Below are positions 44,301 through 57,100 of a stretch of 64,000 nt of DNA, piece by piece. The stretch lies in the NCBI GenBank assembly GCA_037447655.1, contig JBBHKE010003477.1, positions 135,991 through 199,990 of the forward strand, given 5' to 3'. The notes under the pieces were generated by a model. It saw nothing but the letters and a program-made list of their open reading frames with translations. It was not told the origin of the DNA and searched no databases. This stretch comes from Zygnema cylindricum. Taxonomy: Eukaryota; Streptophyta; Zygnematophyceae; Zygnematales; Zygnemataceae. The translations under genes and the position numbers were made by a program. The first letter of the stretch is position 1; the number at the start of each line of letters is the position of its first letter.

Positions 44301-46216
44301 ATTCTTTTGGTATTCATTCTTTGGTATTCGTTCTTTGGTGGTCATTCTTTGGTGTCCATTTTTTACAGGGCAATACATACTTCAAACTGCTGCCGGATCG
44401 GCTTTGGGTAGGCTGGTTATTGCCCTGGCGAAGAAGGAGGGAATCAAGACTATTAATGTTGTGAGGAGGAGAGAGCAGGTAGCGGAGCTCCAGGCACTTG
44501 GAGGTGACCAGGTGAAAAATCTAAAACCATGGTCCAAGTTTTCTATATCTGAAGTGTTTCTATGCAGTTCAAATATATATGGTTTGAAGGGAATGGTTAA
44601 GGCTTGCCTCAATAGCTACCGGTGAAAAAGGAATTGTAATTTTGTCAACGGGAGTCCTATCTCCCAACAATTTGATATGAATTGAGTTGAGCTAAATTGA
44701 GTTGAGGAGTTTCCACTCTCTTTTTTAAAATGCTGAAAGATTGGATAATTAGAGAGCAAAAGCCTTATCAATACGAGTCCGGTTTAGATGACCATGTTTT
44801 AGTCTTTTTTCATTAGATGCTTGCAACATTTTATCGCTGTAATATGTTCTGGACAAAACAATCTTTGTCTCGAAAATCGAAAAAACTGTCGAGCACTTTC
44901 TGATTTAAAAAAAGCGGTTTATGTTTACGGCAGGTTGTCCGTCTAGAAATTAAAAAAACTGTAGAGAACTTTTGAATAAACGGAGGTTTTGTGTTTACGG
45001 CAGGTTCTTTGCTCCAGTGATGAAGATATTGTTTCGAGGGTGAAGGAGATTACAGAAGGAAAGCTTGTATGGGGTGCCATTGACACAGTGGCTGGAATAT
45101 CTACTAAGTTGGTTGTATCTACTGTAAGAGACGAGGGAACTGTTTTCGTGGTTGGGGGGTTTTCGAGCCCGGACTGCTCTATGGCGATCGCTAATCTCAT
45201 CTTCAGGTGAGTCGTGCGTTTTTTAGAGCTTTTCCGGGCTTCTTTAGGGCTTTTTTAAGGTTTTTTAGGGCTTTTTGAGGGTGTTTTTTTGGCAATCTCT
45301 GATCTCATCTTCAGGCGAATCATGGGTCGTCCTTTTTGTGTACTAAAGGACGACACAAAAAAGACGACTTGTTAGATTTGCCACCCGTCTCGTCAGTATG
45401 TGGATAGGATAACCGTCTATTCTATCCTACTATCTTATCACCCTTTAGAAAGTATAACTCAAAAAAATAACTCCCGTGTTTCCAAGTATTTCAGATTTTC
45501 TGTTCTATCATTGGATGTGGTATCTGTATTTGGATAGGATTTTCGTGTTACCCGTTTAGAAAGAAAAACTCAGAGGACTGTCTTCCAAGTTTCCAAGTAT
45601 CTCAGATTTTTTGTTCTTTCGCCGTATGTGGTATGATTTTTATTTTATTTTGAGAGCAAAGGTTCATCAGACATTCTTGTTCTCTTTTTGAGTATGTATG
45701 TTTAATGAATATGAGTACATTGAGAATGCTTCGACTTGTTAGAGAACGACTGATTGGTATGTGAGGAAATGTTAATCATCTATTAAATATGAGTGGATGG
45801 AGAATATAAGACGAAGACGGAGATGAGAGATGAAAGACGAAAAACGAAGACGAAATTTATTTCAAATTTTGCGACTATTTCGTATGTTTCGAAAATTTTG
45901 AATATATACTTCGAATATACTTCAAATGTCTCGACCATTTCGAATCCTTTGTCTTGTTGATTGACAAGTGAGGAAACGTTTCGTTTGGATTCGGTGGTAC
46001 AGAGGTGTGACAGTGACAGGTTGGTGGTTACGGCGTTTTTTGAGGAAGATGAGTGTGAGTCAGAGGCAGCAGTTATTGGTGGAAATGTTGGACCTCATGG
46101 GAAAAAAAGTGATAGAACCGGTCGCCGGGGAAAGATTTGACCTGACCGATTTCCCCTCAGCGTTAAAGAAGCAGCAAGAAATGGGGCGGTCGGGGAAGGT
46201 TTTCTTGACTGGATAA
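41335..46216 (+). CDS. Medium-chain reductase (trans-2-enoyl-CoA/quinone reductase-like), five exons, 413 aa
   Basis: Exons: 41335-41823, 43016-43208, 44369-44511, 45004-45206 and 46003-46216, giving 1242 coding bases in one frame. All introns are GT-AG, with a weak first donor (GAG/GTCTCC). The Met at 41335 yields an Arg/Ser-rich, acid-poor leader of about 48 residues, typical of mitochondrial import; a second Met starts MTSLPNNND. The N-terminal MDR domain has LPGPGEVVVRMKLRPVNPAD and FPATPGAEGMG. The second exon has GSWQEYCHV and NPITALGLL. The cofactor fold has QTAAGSALGRLVIALAK and TINVVRRREQVAEL. A catalytic-domain end, GKVFLTG, precedes the stop. No zinc-ligand set is visible, as in quinone oxidoreductases and enoyl reductases. 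The likely role is NAD(P)H-dependent reduction in mitochondria. Substrate is not known. Confidence 0.85.
41880..42290. repeat. About 59-bp minisatellite in reductase intron 1
   Basis: Seven diverged copies of a unit around TTGATCACAATTGGTTTG, starting near 41895, 41974, 42031, 42090, 42151, 42207 and 42266. The array begins about 60 bp after the exon 1 donor. Confidence 0.85.
44280..44362. repeat. Short tandem repeat forming the exon 3 acceptor tract
   Basis: About six copies of a 12-17 bp unit, TTCTTTGGTATTCAT. The last copy runs directly into TTTTTTACAG, the acceptor of exon 3 at 44369. Confidence 0.85.
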
Positions 46217-48330
46217 GGGAGAGAAGGAGAGAGAGGGAGAGAGAGGGAGAGAGATGGGAGGGAGGGAGATGAGGGAGGGAGGGAGGGAGGGGAGGGAGAA
46301 GGGGAAGGGGAGAGGGAGAACCTTACATGTTATGTTGACCATGTTGCCACATGTACAGGCCGGTAGTAAAATCATATAACATAGGGTTTGTAATTAGGTT
46401 TTTTTTTTTTCTTTTTTTTTTCGTTTGTTTGTGTAGTGTGGACTGACTGTCATTTTTACGGACCTTTGAAAAGGTTTTGGGTCTAGTGTTTCAAGTTGAC
46501 GAAAGAAAATTTTACATGGTTTCTTTCAACCTGCTCCAAGAGCTCTACAGTTTTGGTTTGTTTTGTTTTTGTTTTGTTTTTTGTTTTATTCAAATCTCCA
46601 GGGTGTATAGCTGTTTGTGAGACTTCACTCTGTAAAATCTGGTACCTGAATTAGCTGCCCTTTCTAGCTGTCCTTACCTGAATTTTAAGCTGCCCATTCT
46701 TGATTTTCTTTTAACTTCCCACGCTGCCCTCTTTTTTTTAGTTGCCCTTTTTTTTGGCTGCCCTTTTTTTTTGCTGCCCTTTCTTTTGTTCAGATGTATG
46801 GTACTGATTCTGAACTGTTTAAAGATTGAGCTGCTTCTGCTGTCCCAGTCTCATCACAGAACCTGTGACACTGTCGTGTCGAGATTTTGACCTCGTCAAA
46901 GAGAAATTATTTTTAGGCGTTTAGTCGCTCGATGCTGTTTTGGTTGGCAGTATTGTATAGCCTTGTACATTTATACAAAAGCATTCATTAAAATTGCGTG
47001 TATTCTATGGCGTTTATCGTACTCACACAGTAAGCAGTATATATATATACCGACTTTATTACTTAAGTTGTTTCTTTTTGAGAGCATGCACAGGGTTAGA
47101 ATGTCCACAGTTGTGTTGTAATATCTGATCCTTACCTGGGTGTGTTGTAAACACACCTATGTTACATTTTGGTTATTGAATAATAATAATTATGGGTTTT
47201 TTTTCATTACAAAGGCGTAACGTTAAACCATCTGAGTACATGGAAGTAGAAAGTAATGCAGAGATGAAACTGAAAAACCGATCACATGCGGAAGCAAACA
47301 GGATTAAACAAAGAGTGATTAAAGTACAAAAAGTACACACAATTACACTTCCACTAACAGTTATGATGTTGTGATACAGTGAGCAACGAGGAAAAACAGA
47401 CACGGCTCATATACCTTGGACTTTGGATTCCCTAAAAAACCCTAAAAATATTTTGACATTGCAGATTTGCTCCATATTGCCGCACATTTTTTTTTTCTTC
47501 CTTGAAATTAGTACCTGAATGGTTTACCATAGTGGTTCTGTACGTCTTACACATTAATTTAGGTTCAAGACTCGTCAGGAACATCCTTGCCATTATTTAT
47601 GTGAAGTTAAATTTCGCACCAGTTTCAGAAAAAATCATTATGGCACTTTCAACACTATTTCAACCTCAATAGTATTAGAGCCTCATCCCTGTCCGGAAAT
47701 GGCAATATTCGATGGAAAGAATAAAAAAATCATCAATAATTCAGAAATTATATTTAGATTCAAAGTAAGTTGAGGTTGAACCTGACCAGTAGCTCGAATG
47801 TTGACACCTGTTAAGATTGAAAACCGTCTGGGCTAGAACACTCGACAGGTGGATCGCAGGTATTGGACAGCCCGCAATTCCCACCCTTATGAACCGAAAA
47901 TAAATAACATCGCTATCTTTCCTTCCATGTTTTGTTTGTTGTTTTTTGCTTCTTTGGGTGTTTTAGGTTTACCTGCCATCTTTTCGTATTTTCATTGCTT
48001 TTGCCCTTCTTATCCTTTTTGTTTTTTCCCCCCACATTTAGGTTTTCAGTTTTTGCAATGCTACTTTCTTTTGTTCCCATGGACTCAGATGGTTTACCAT
48101 CGCGCATTCTTAATGAAGTCAGCCCCTTTTTCTTTTGCTTTAAGTTGAGCTGTTGTATATTGTTTTAAGCCAATAGTTTAAGAAATAATGAAGATGCACG
48201 TCAAGATTTGCACCGAATTCATGAGTGTGAATTGATCGACGCTCTCACTTTTAAGCTCATAGTAGAACATTCCTAGGCTTCCCTCATTCATCTCTATCTG
48301 GTCTCTTGTTTGCTCACATGACCGTCTCCT
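46217..48330. other. Intergenic DNA downstream of the reductase gene
   Basis: A GGGAGAGA-type purine tract starts one base after the stop codon (46217-46320). CTGCCC followed by T-runs recurs four to five times at about 46.65-46.80 kb. No gene recognised. Confidence 0.55.
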
Positions 48331-48375
48331 TACAGTCCGATGCTGTGCATCTCCTCAGTTGCTCCCACGGGGGAG

Positions 48376-48870
48376 ATTTATTTTAAGCATTCCACACTCT
48401 CGACTCTATTACGACTATTGCTTCCAAGAATGTTGAACTTGTTTGTTGGGAGATTTCACATATTATTCCTTTGCGGCGGATCGATATTGGTTTGCTCAAT
48501 GGTGACTATCGTATTTTTGGTGACATTGTTTTGGCAAACCTGGCCCTGGTTACAAAGTCGTGGCCCGGCTGTCTTGGCATGTTGGGTTGGTCACACGTGT
48601 TGCTGATAGAAAAAAAGAGTAAGTTAGAGTAAGAGTAAGAGTAAAAGGAGTACGATGGAATGTTACTATGCATGCTCCGACGCTATGCAGACTTTATTCC
48701 AGCGGAGGTCGAGATATTTGGTTGTGCAGATGTCACTTTGGATGAGTTCCTCCGTACTTGTGGTCGGCGTTCTTTTGACCCTCCCGCTTATGTCCTTACG
48801 TCTTTCTCTGGCTTTACAACGTGGGCAAGCTTTTGTAGCCTCCTAAAGGTTGACCCATTAATCTGTTAGA
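48376..48870 (+). pseudogene. Possible degraded or partial gene, unidentified
   Basis: Behind an acceptor-like TTTATTTTAAG at 48376, the plus strand has an open frame with ordinary codon content: ITTIASKNVELVCWEI, RRIDIGLLNGDYRIFGDI and LANLALVTKSWPGCLGML, ending near a GTAAGT donor-like site at 48.62 kb. A further frame at 48660-48869 reads RYADFIPAEVEIFGCAD and YVLTSFSGFTTW. No family is recognised. It may be a broken gene, or chance open frames. Confidence 0.3.
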
Positions 48871-49439
48871 TAGGTCAAAAGTAGGTGACCGTACGCCCAT
48901 ACAATATGCCTATTGTACGCAAAACATACAATATGCCCTTAAGACCCATATTGTATTGGCCGCAAAATGAAATAAAATAGGAACAGGGTTGAGTTGCACA
49001 TCGATCGATAGAGAATTAAACGACATGTCTAAATTTTGAAAAAAAATCGGACAAATAAAAATATTTCTGTGAGTTTTGAGGGACTTTTTATTTAAACCGT
49101 CAGATTTGGACGATCGGACGGTCGCTGATCAAAGTAGGCGATTTAAAAAGATCACATGAAAAGCCCATAACACAACTTACGAAAGGACAATCTGTCATAT
49201 TAGCGTCTGCAATTTTGAGGGCCACACTAAATAAAGCCTCAAATTGACCAACCAGGCAGTATGGGACGATAAAAAAAAAAAAATACCACACTGCCAAAAA
49301 AATTACCAAAACCTACGGACCAACCCCGTTGGTGGCTGCAAAACAACTTTCCGAAAAAGCTATGAACTGTCCGTAAAAAAAATGTCAGTTGCAAAAATGC
49401 TTACACTAATATAGGTCACCGTACAAAATCTGACAAATC

Positions 49440-49800
49440 GTACAAAAATTGAACGTTCACACGGTCGAAACGCGGCTGTCAGACGAATATGTGTGAACGG
49501 GATTTTTTACGACATGGTTTTTTTCCCTTTTAGAACGCACATTCTCATGCGTCCACGGTTACTAAAACTAATTTATTGTACTTTTTAACTTAAAAAGGTA
49601 CATTTATGTACGGTCTGACACTGACCGTACACCACTCTATTTAAGAGACAACGTACTTTCATTTTTTACGGTACTTGGAAAATAGCCCTAATTAGAGTAA
49701 TGAAAAATATAGAATAAACTACGCTATTTGCGAATTTAAAAAAAACCGGAAAGGAATTAGCCGACACTACGCTAATAGCGATTGGCGGTGCAGTGAACTA
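49440..49800. repeat. Dispersed repeat R2, related to R1
   Basis: Shares GTCGAAACGCGG-TG-C-GACGAATATG, CATTCTCATGCGTCC and GTACGGTCTGACAC with 40.76-41.10 kb. It ends in CTAATAGCGATTGGCGGTG. Confidence 0.8.
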
Positions 49801-51176
49801 GAGAACCGCATATAGTGTTTCCTTACATTTTATGCAATGTTGGGATGTTGCCTTAACTGTATTCCTTTCTTTGGCAGTTTTTAGTTTGTGGCCGGTTTGC
49901 TGGATCTGTAATCTACTTTTTTTTTTTTTTTTCCGTGGTTCATTCACGGTAGAAATTTTGTTTGGTTGCCCGTCCGCGTTTTTTTTTTTTCCCGGTTTTT
50001 TTTCCCACGGAATGTCATCCTACGCCGTGTCAGTTCGCTAAAAAATTTCGTCCGGCGGCGTGCGCTGTACTTTGATCTTACGTCAGATTCGGATGTTCGT
50101 ACAGGAGTGTGCGCGACGCACACACATACAGTATGCCTACGTTTCGCGAGTTTTGTGCAAAGTTTTGTGCGCCTACCAAAGGCCTACCATAAAAAATCCT
50201 ACTTTTGAACTATGATCTGTTACTACAGTTATGGATCGTCAACACACTGGTTATTGGTCGCCGAGTTGTGTAGTAAAAACCTCCGCGTGCTCTACCTAGC
50301 TTGAGAGGAATAAGGGCTTGCTTTTAGCAGGATTCTAGATATGCAGAAGATAGATTTCGTTAGAGTTATGATAGGTTATGTTGCTACCACGCTGGTTTTG
50401 TGCAGGTGTTCTTTTCCATGGCTCTAATCGGCTTGCCCTTGTATGTGTGTTAGTTTCTTTCCCTGTGTTTTAGCTTTTGGCATTCGGGTTCTGTAGTTTA
50501 GACTTAGCCTTTCATTTCGTGTGACCCATGTTCTAAATGATATACCATTACACTTCCGACATAACTTTTTTCTTTCCCTCTCATTCACAATAAAACTTGT
50601 CATAGTCATACTAAAAACCGTACACACGTTATCCGAAGAGATGTAAGGCATAAACTACATCATATTAATATCATTTCATTGACCTGCTGTGCCGATTGGA
50701 TAATAGTGTCACAGCTTAATTAATAAATGAAAGAACACGCGACATCACACTATAGCCATGAATAGATTTTCAGAATAAGGAGAGACGCAAGGAACCTGAA
50801 CTGGACCAAGGATTAGATTTAGGGCCAACGGGCCCAAAAATTTGCATCCAGTTTCTGAAAACTATACTCACATCACGGTATCAAGTTAGCGGTTACAATT
50901 GTGTTTCAGGAACTCCTCTATTTACACAAGAGTTATATTGACTACACTAGTGACACGATAACTGATGACAACCACGATGCTGTGACAGGCCACAACTTCG
51001 CAAAAATCCATCCCATCAACAGCCCAACCTCGATTTTCAAGCCTCGAACCAACCAATGAAATTATCTCAACCAGGCATTCATTATTTAAAGCTTTCGATG
51101 CGCTTAAACAGTTTGCTTGTGCTACGATACTAATTCTGAAATGAGACAAAAAAGACAAAAGAGACGAGACAAATTT
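49801..51176. other. Intergenic DNA 3' of SPT16
   Basis: Long T runs at 49.92-49.99 kb. No coding region or RNA gene recognised in this stretch. Confidence 0.5.
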
Positions 51177-54100
51177 TCACATCCGTTGTCTCTTGGCTTG
51201 AGGAGGCGGTGGACCTCGTCGTTGAGGTGGAGGACCACGACCTGGAGGACCATTTCTCGAGCTTGGAGAAGGACCATTCCTCGAGCTCGGAGAGGGACCG
51301 TTTCTCGACATTGGAGAGGGACCATTTCTTGAGATTGGAGAGGGACCATTTCTACCTGGTGGTGGGCCAGACCTTCCACCAGGAGGGGGCCCTCTACCAG
51401 GTGGAGGCATCGGTCTTCTCGGAGGTCCAGGGCCTGGACCCTTTCCTTTCCGACGTCTACGTTCATCTTCACTGTCAGATTCTCCTCCCAACTCCCTGTC
51501 TTCTTTCTTTGCTTTCTCTTCAAGTTCCTCCCACGTCAAACCTTCTTCCTCTTCCTCCTCCTCTGCATCCTCGTCTTCTTCTTCTTCTTCCGAATCGACA
51601 ACCGATTCATCATCTTCTGAGTCATCATCTGATTCGGAGGCTTCCTCGACATCCGACGGCTCATAAGCCTCAGAATCTTGAGAACCATCCTCCTCAGAAT
51701 CTGACCCTTCGAGGTTCAAAAACTCCCATCCTCCAGTTTCCAAGAAGCTCTGTGGGTCTTTCATTATATTGTTCAATATAGGCTTCCACTGCAGATTCAG
51801 TCTCGACTCGTAGTATTTAATATTCATAGAATTCAGCCACTCTTTGATGGAATCTAAACTGGTACTTGGTATCGCATCAATGCTCAATACATCTCGCTTG
51901 AAGTCCTTGAATACAATCCTCATATCGAATGTCTTCTGTCCAAGCCCAATTCTCTCCAACGATACAATTTCTACATCGCTCAAAGTAATCACTACAAATG
52001 GTTGCTCAATCAGTTCCACTAAGCAGTTAACAGTTGGTACAATGAAAGCCGATGACTTATGAGGCACACCATGAAACCCTAAATCACGGAACGGGACATC
52101 GAACTCGAGGTCCATGTCCTTGAAGTCCTTCTCCCACTGCTCCTGGACTCTCTTTGCAAATGTCTGAAAATCTGAATTGATTTTGTTACGACGTGCCCGC
52201 TCTCTTTGCTCTTCTTCGATTTCGTCTGGATCATATCCAGAACGTCTGGCACCTCCCACAGCTTGATTTGCCTCTACCACTTCCGCATAAAATTGCACAT
52301 CCTTTGTCTTTTTTGTCCCCACCATGATAGGGTTATGAAGATGCAAGTGCAAAAGGGTTATCATCTCATTTTCTGCCGGTTGAAAAAAGGCATGCTTTAT
52401 GTTTCGATACATAACGTCCACTCGCTCATCAGACTGGCAAACCAAATCCCAATACAACAAAAATAAATTAGTATTCTGGCAATTAATACCAAAACTCTCA
52501 GTTCCAACAAATCCAACGCCAAAAAAAAAACAGTATTCGGTAGCAAGTTTTTAAAAGCTCAATTCAGCCGAATAGCTTCGTACAACTAACTTGCAGGATT
52601 ATTTTGAGCCCTGTACCTCGTGTTACTGGTGCAGTAATCATAGACTCCATGGTACAACTTTGCAAAAAACATACATTTTCCTGTACAGTTACGATGAATA
52701 CTGGCCAGCCCAAATGACGCGCGTTTAAATTTCCCTATTACTGTGTTACCATCATTGCTGTTGCTTACCTTGGCCGTCTGATATCGGAATCCATTGAAGT
52801 GTGCCTCCAAGGTTCCTGTGAGTTTACGACCTCTACCTCCAAAACTTGGCCGGATCCACAAGTCACCTAAACGAAAAGGCCTTCCTTTGGCTAGAACAAG
52901 CCGTTCTTGTGTGACAAGTGTTGCTCGCTCTGCTCTCTCTGACTCTCGCTGTTTAACTTGCCTTCCCATTGTCTTAATCAGTTGTACTACCTGCAGTTTA
53001 TCTCCAAACACAACAAACTCATAAAAAATGTCAGCGATGCTAGAAGACTAATTACTTTGTAAAACCAAGTCCAAAAAGAAACATTGTCTTAATCAGTTGT
53101 ACTACCTGCAGTTTATCTCCAAACACAACAAACTCATAAAAAACTGTCCGCGATGCTAGAAGACTAATTACTTTGTGAAACCAAGTCCAAAAAGAAACTG
53201 TTTTGCTGTTAACTCCCAAGTCAACAGCAACGGCAAAGATTTATGAAACATAGCAAAACCCAAACACTAAGTCAAAAAGCACGTGGCCCACAGCTATGTT
53301 GTAGAACACACACATTTTCCCGTATTTACATTTTTATGCATACTATACCGCTTTAAACACTTAAGTTTTACTTTTTTTACCCATTCATATACTCTGTGGA
53401 AGACCACAAATATCCGGTCTGACATCTAAGAGCACTTGGTTGAGAGCCGAAAAAAAGGCAACATGACTAGAAAGACCAAAAGATTGACCAAAAGACCAAA
53501 AGATTGACAACGAAGACGGATGACTACAAAGACCAAAAGATAATCGAATGCAGCCTCACCTGATTTGAATGTCGGACATCACTTGAGCGGAATGAGACTT
53601 CCTTAAGGTAAATGGAGTCCGGGAATTTTAGGACAGGCAAGTCACCCGCTCCATATCCTCCTCCAGGAACATTAAAAATAATTCGGATAAACGAGTGTCC
53701 ACCATCTTGCTGACTCGATGCGTTCTTTATGGTGGAAATGTGAAAGGGAACCATCAGCCCATAAATGGGCAGCAGGACTGCTTCGTTCTTTTGGTCAACC
53801 TGTTATCTCCCCCCAAAAAAAATCACAACCAACAACAAATGGTATCTCACCTGAACTTGCTATTGAGAATTTCTAGCATTCACACTGGATTCAAATTTGT
53901 TAAAATTAGGTACACTAAATCATGCTCTGCACTATGGCTCATTATGGACCATTCAACTAAATAGTGTTATTAACACAAACCTATGATTTTGGATCAAAAA
54001 AATACTCACTCGAACAAGAGTGATCAACTCTGATAGCGATAAGCACAGAAACAGGGCCATGAATAGGCCTTCACTACCTCAAGAGAGGGAGAAATATTTT

Positions 54101-57100
54101 GAACACCCATTTGAGGGGCCAAACCGGAAACCCCCTATGTAATACAAAATGAAATATGTCGCAACTTCAAATTGCAAACCACATGCCAGCTTTTTCTCAA
54201 AAATAACGAGTATGAACTTCACAGCAATGGCAGGTTCAGCGATTTCCGGTGTTGCTGTACTATGTAATTCACCTGGATCATCAATTCTCTGAAGGTGGGT
54301 ATGTCGTCAACATTTCGATAAGCAACCAAATCTCCAGTAGACTTTTTAGGCCCATCTCCTGCGTCCTGTCCAAGGCCACCATCTTGCAACCTGCGAGCCG
54401 TCTCCTCCAACTTCCTCTCTGCCAGTTCTGCTTGATGCTTCTTTCGTATCTCCTCTTTTGTAGCTTCCTGTCACCAGTCAGTTCGGAAAATCAGCTAAAT
54501 CTATGCTTCGCAACAACAAACATACAAAGAAAACTAGGTCTACACTGCACGAGCATCTGTCTGGCGTAAATAGAAGAGTAATTTTGTATCTTCCTAGAAC
54601 CAGTCAGTTTAAATGGCCAGTAAATTTTAAGCTTAGAAACAATAAATTCAGTAACAATGAACTCATACAAAGAAAATGGGTCCACATTCTACGAGCATCT
54701 GTCTGAAGTAAATACAATAATTGGTGGGAAGTTGGAGGACTAAAAAATCCCCTCCTGGGACCATATGAACATCCTTGGTCAAATATATAAGTCAACCAAA
54801 AAGGGCAATAAAACAACCTGAGTACAAACACCTCTAATAGGATATTGGAGGCTCGTAAGACCAACATGACCAGAATAAAAATAGCAATATGTTGGAAGGA
54901 TGAGTAAAAGCAATGAAACTGGTATACAGAAACACAGGTACTGGAAGCCACTGAAGCTAGAAACAAAAAGGAATAGTTATCCTCAAAGTGGAACATGTCA
55001 CTATTCCGAAAAAAAACACCACACCTGTGTCTCCGATCGCAGTTTGGCCTTGCGAATTTCTTCAGGTATGTTCAGCTCTTCCTTTATTACTGGCTTCTTC
55101 TCCTCACTTTTCTCCGATTCTCCATCCTGCATAAACAAAGTTCTAATTTGCTTGTCAGCTGAACCATCTAGGAAAAAACAGCAACATCCTCATATCCAAA
55201 GAAAAGTATAGAGCCAGCATTCACCTTAAATGAGTACCCAACTTCACTGTACGCTTTTGACGCCAATCCGGTAACCACCTCAGGCTTATCTGGCTTCACA
55301 ATCACTGTGTCAGCAAGAAGAACAGCATATGTTTGTGCCCTTGAATCTTTGGCCTCGCTGTTGGTCAGACCCTGGAGGCCTAAAACAACATTAAAAACCA
55401 TCCCAGGCTTTACTCTAAGCTCGTTCTTACTATTCAGTGCCAAACCTCCTTCGCGGAACTCTGTTGTCACAAAAAAAAAAAAAAACGTTTATGTAAGTTT
55501 AATACTGCCCCTAAAAGTCAAAAAGCCAATGTTACAAGAAAACTGAAACTAACCCCTAAAGATGACATGGACAACACGTAAGAGAACTTTGCAAACCATG
55601 AAGATACTTTACCACATAGTAGGTGCTCAAAAGAAAGCAATACATGCCAGGTTGCTCTTCAGATACTGAAGAGCATTACTTGCAGAGAACCTACTTTGCT
55701 AATACTGCACTCACATTCATCATGTTACAACCATCATACTTTTCAAAAAACATGCAGGAGAAGTAAACTTACCAATGCCAATCCCTGTGCCAGCATTTTT
55801 CGTCAGATTTCCGACAAACTCTGGACCTTCGCGCTCCACAACTGCAACCGCTGTCTTGTACACTATAGATAATGGATTTCCTGGCTTCAAAGCAGCAATA
55901 GCCGCATCATGCGCCTTAAGAAGAACTTTGTAGGCCTTCTCTTGCTCCTGACTGGCATCAATGAGGTATGTACGAGCGACATTGGAGCAGTATGAAGAAT
56001 ATCGTGCCCCAAGTGCACAAATGATTACGCCCATTTGGTTGTAATACAGAGGCTCGTCGTTACTCTGTGCGTTGGCTCTAAGATCAAATGTTCCTCCACT
56101 CTGCAAAATGCAGAGCGTCATCATCACTTCCAATGTTCTCTTACAAAACAACAAAAGAGAACAGTCTGCAGAATGAAGTAATGCAGATACTACACTAAGC
56201 TAAAAACTTGAAGCTCCAGATCATTGCTTTGTGGAAAAACATGAGGGAAAACCAATGAGGAGCAAGAAACAAGGAATGACTGCAACTAATCAGCACCAAT
56301 ACAGGTGTAATTCCTAAAATACAACAAAAGAATACAACAACAAGAAACTTTAGTTCAAACAATCAAAACTGACATTGCAAAGTGACTGAAACAGCAAACT
56401 CACAAAAAACCAGCAGAATATGACTCAATCTGAATTGCTAAAACCCTACACCTCTTTCAATAGAATACAATGTGAACCGTTTCAGTGGTGAAAATAAAAC
56501 AACTAAAAAAGTATCAAAACGTAAGATCTAATAACTGAGCCTAGAACAAACAACCACAGGCATTGAAGTTGCAAAACTTTGCAACAAAAGCAATCGTCTT
56601 ACCTGAAACACCGGCGGATAGCAAATGTCGCAGTTCTCCGCTTTCAGTTTCACCTTCACCTTCGTGGGTTCTGATATTACCTCCTCCGTACTCTCCATCA
56701 AATCCTCGTGACTCATTTGCTGTTCCTCATCAATTACAGTTTCCAACTTTGGTACCACAAAATTCTGCAAGGATCAGTAAAATGGTTACAAAAACTGAGA
56801 GAAAGATCGATGAAAATACGAAGGAAAAGACGAGACACTTTCGGACAACAACCTTCATGCAAGAGAAAAATGAAATTGACGAAAGTACAACAAAATTTTC
56901 TACACAAACCAAAGACTTGCCTCAAATTGCCAAAATAATACTTCCCAAGAAACATAACACCCATCCCAGATTATCAAAAATCTTCACTCATAGCCCTCCT
57001 AATACAAAATTCTATCCAGAATAAGTTACAAACCTAATGGTGCTATACAACCCAAAAAAAGCTCACTATGGTGAAGGAAAAGTCTGGTGAGCAATTTCTA

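Noticed and set aside
51209-51781. Plus-strand 190-codon frame with HDLEDHF-type repeats
   Set aside because: Antisense shadow of the repeat tail and acidic region of SPT16.
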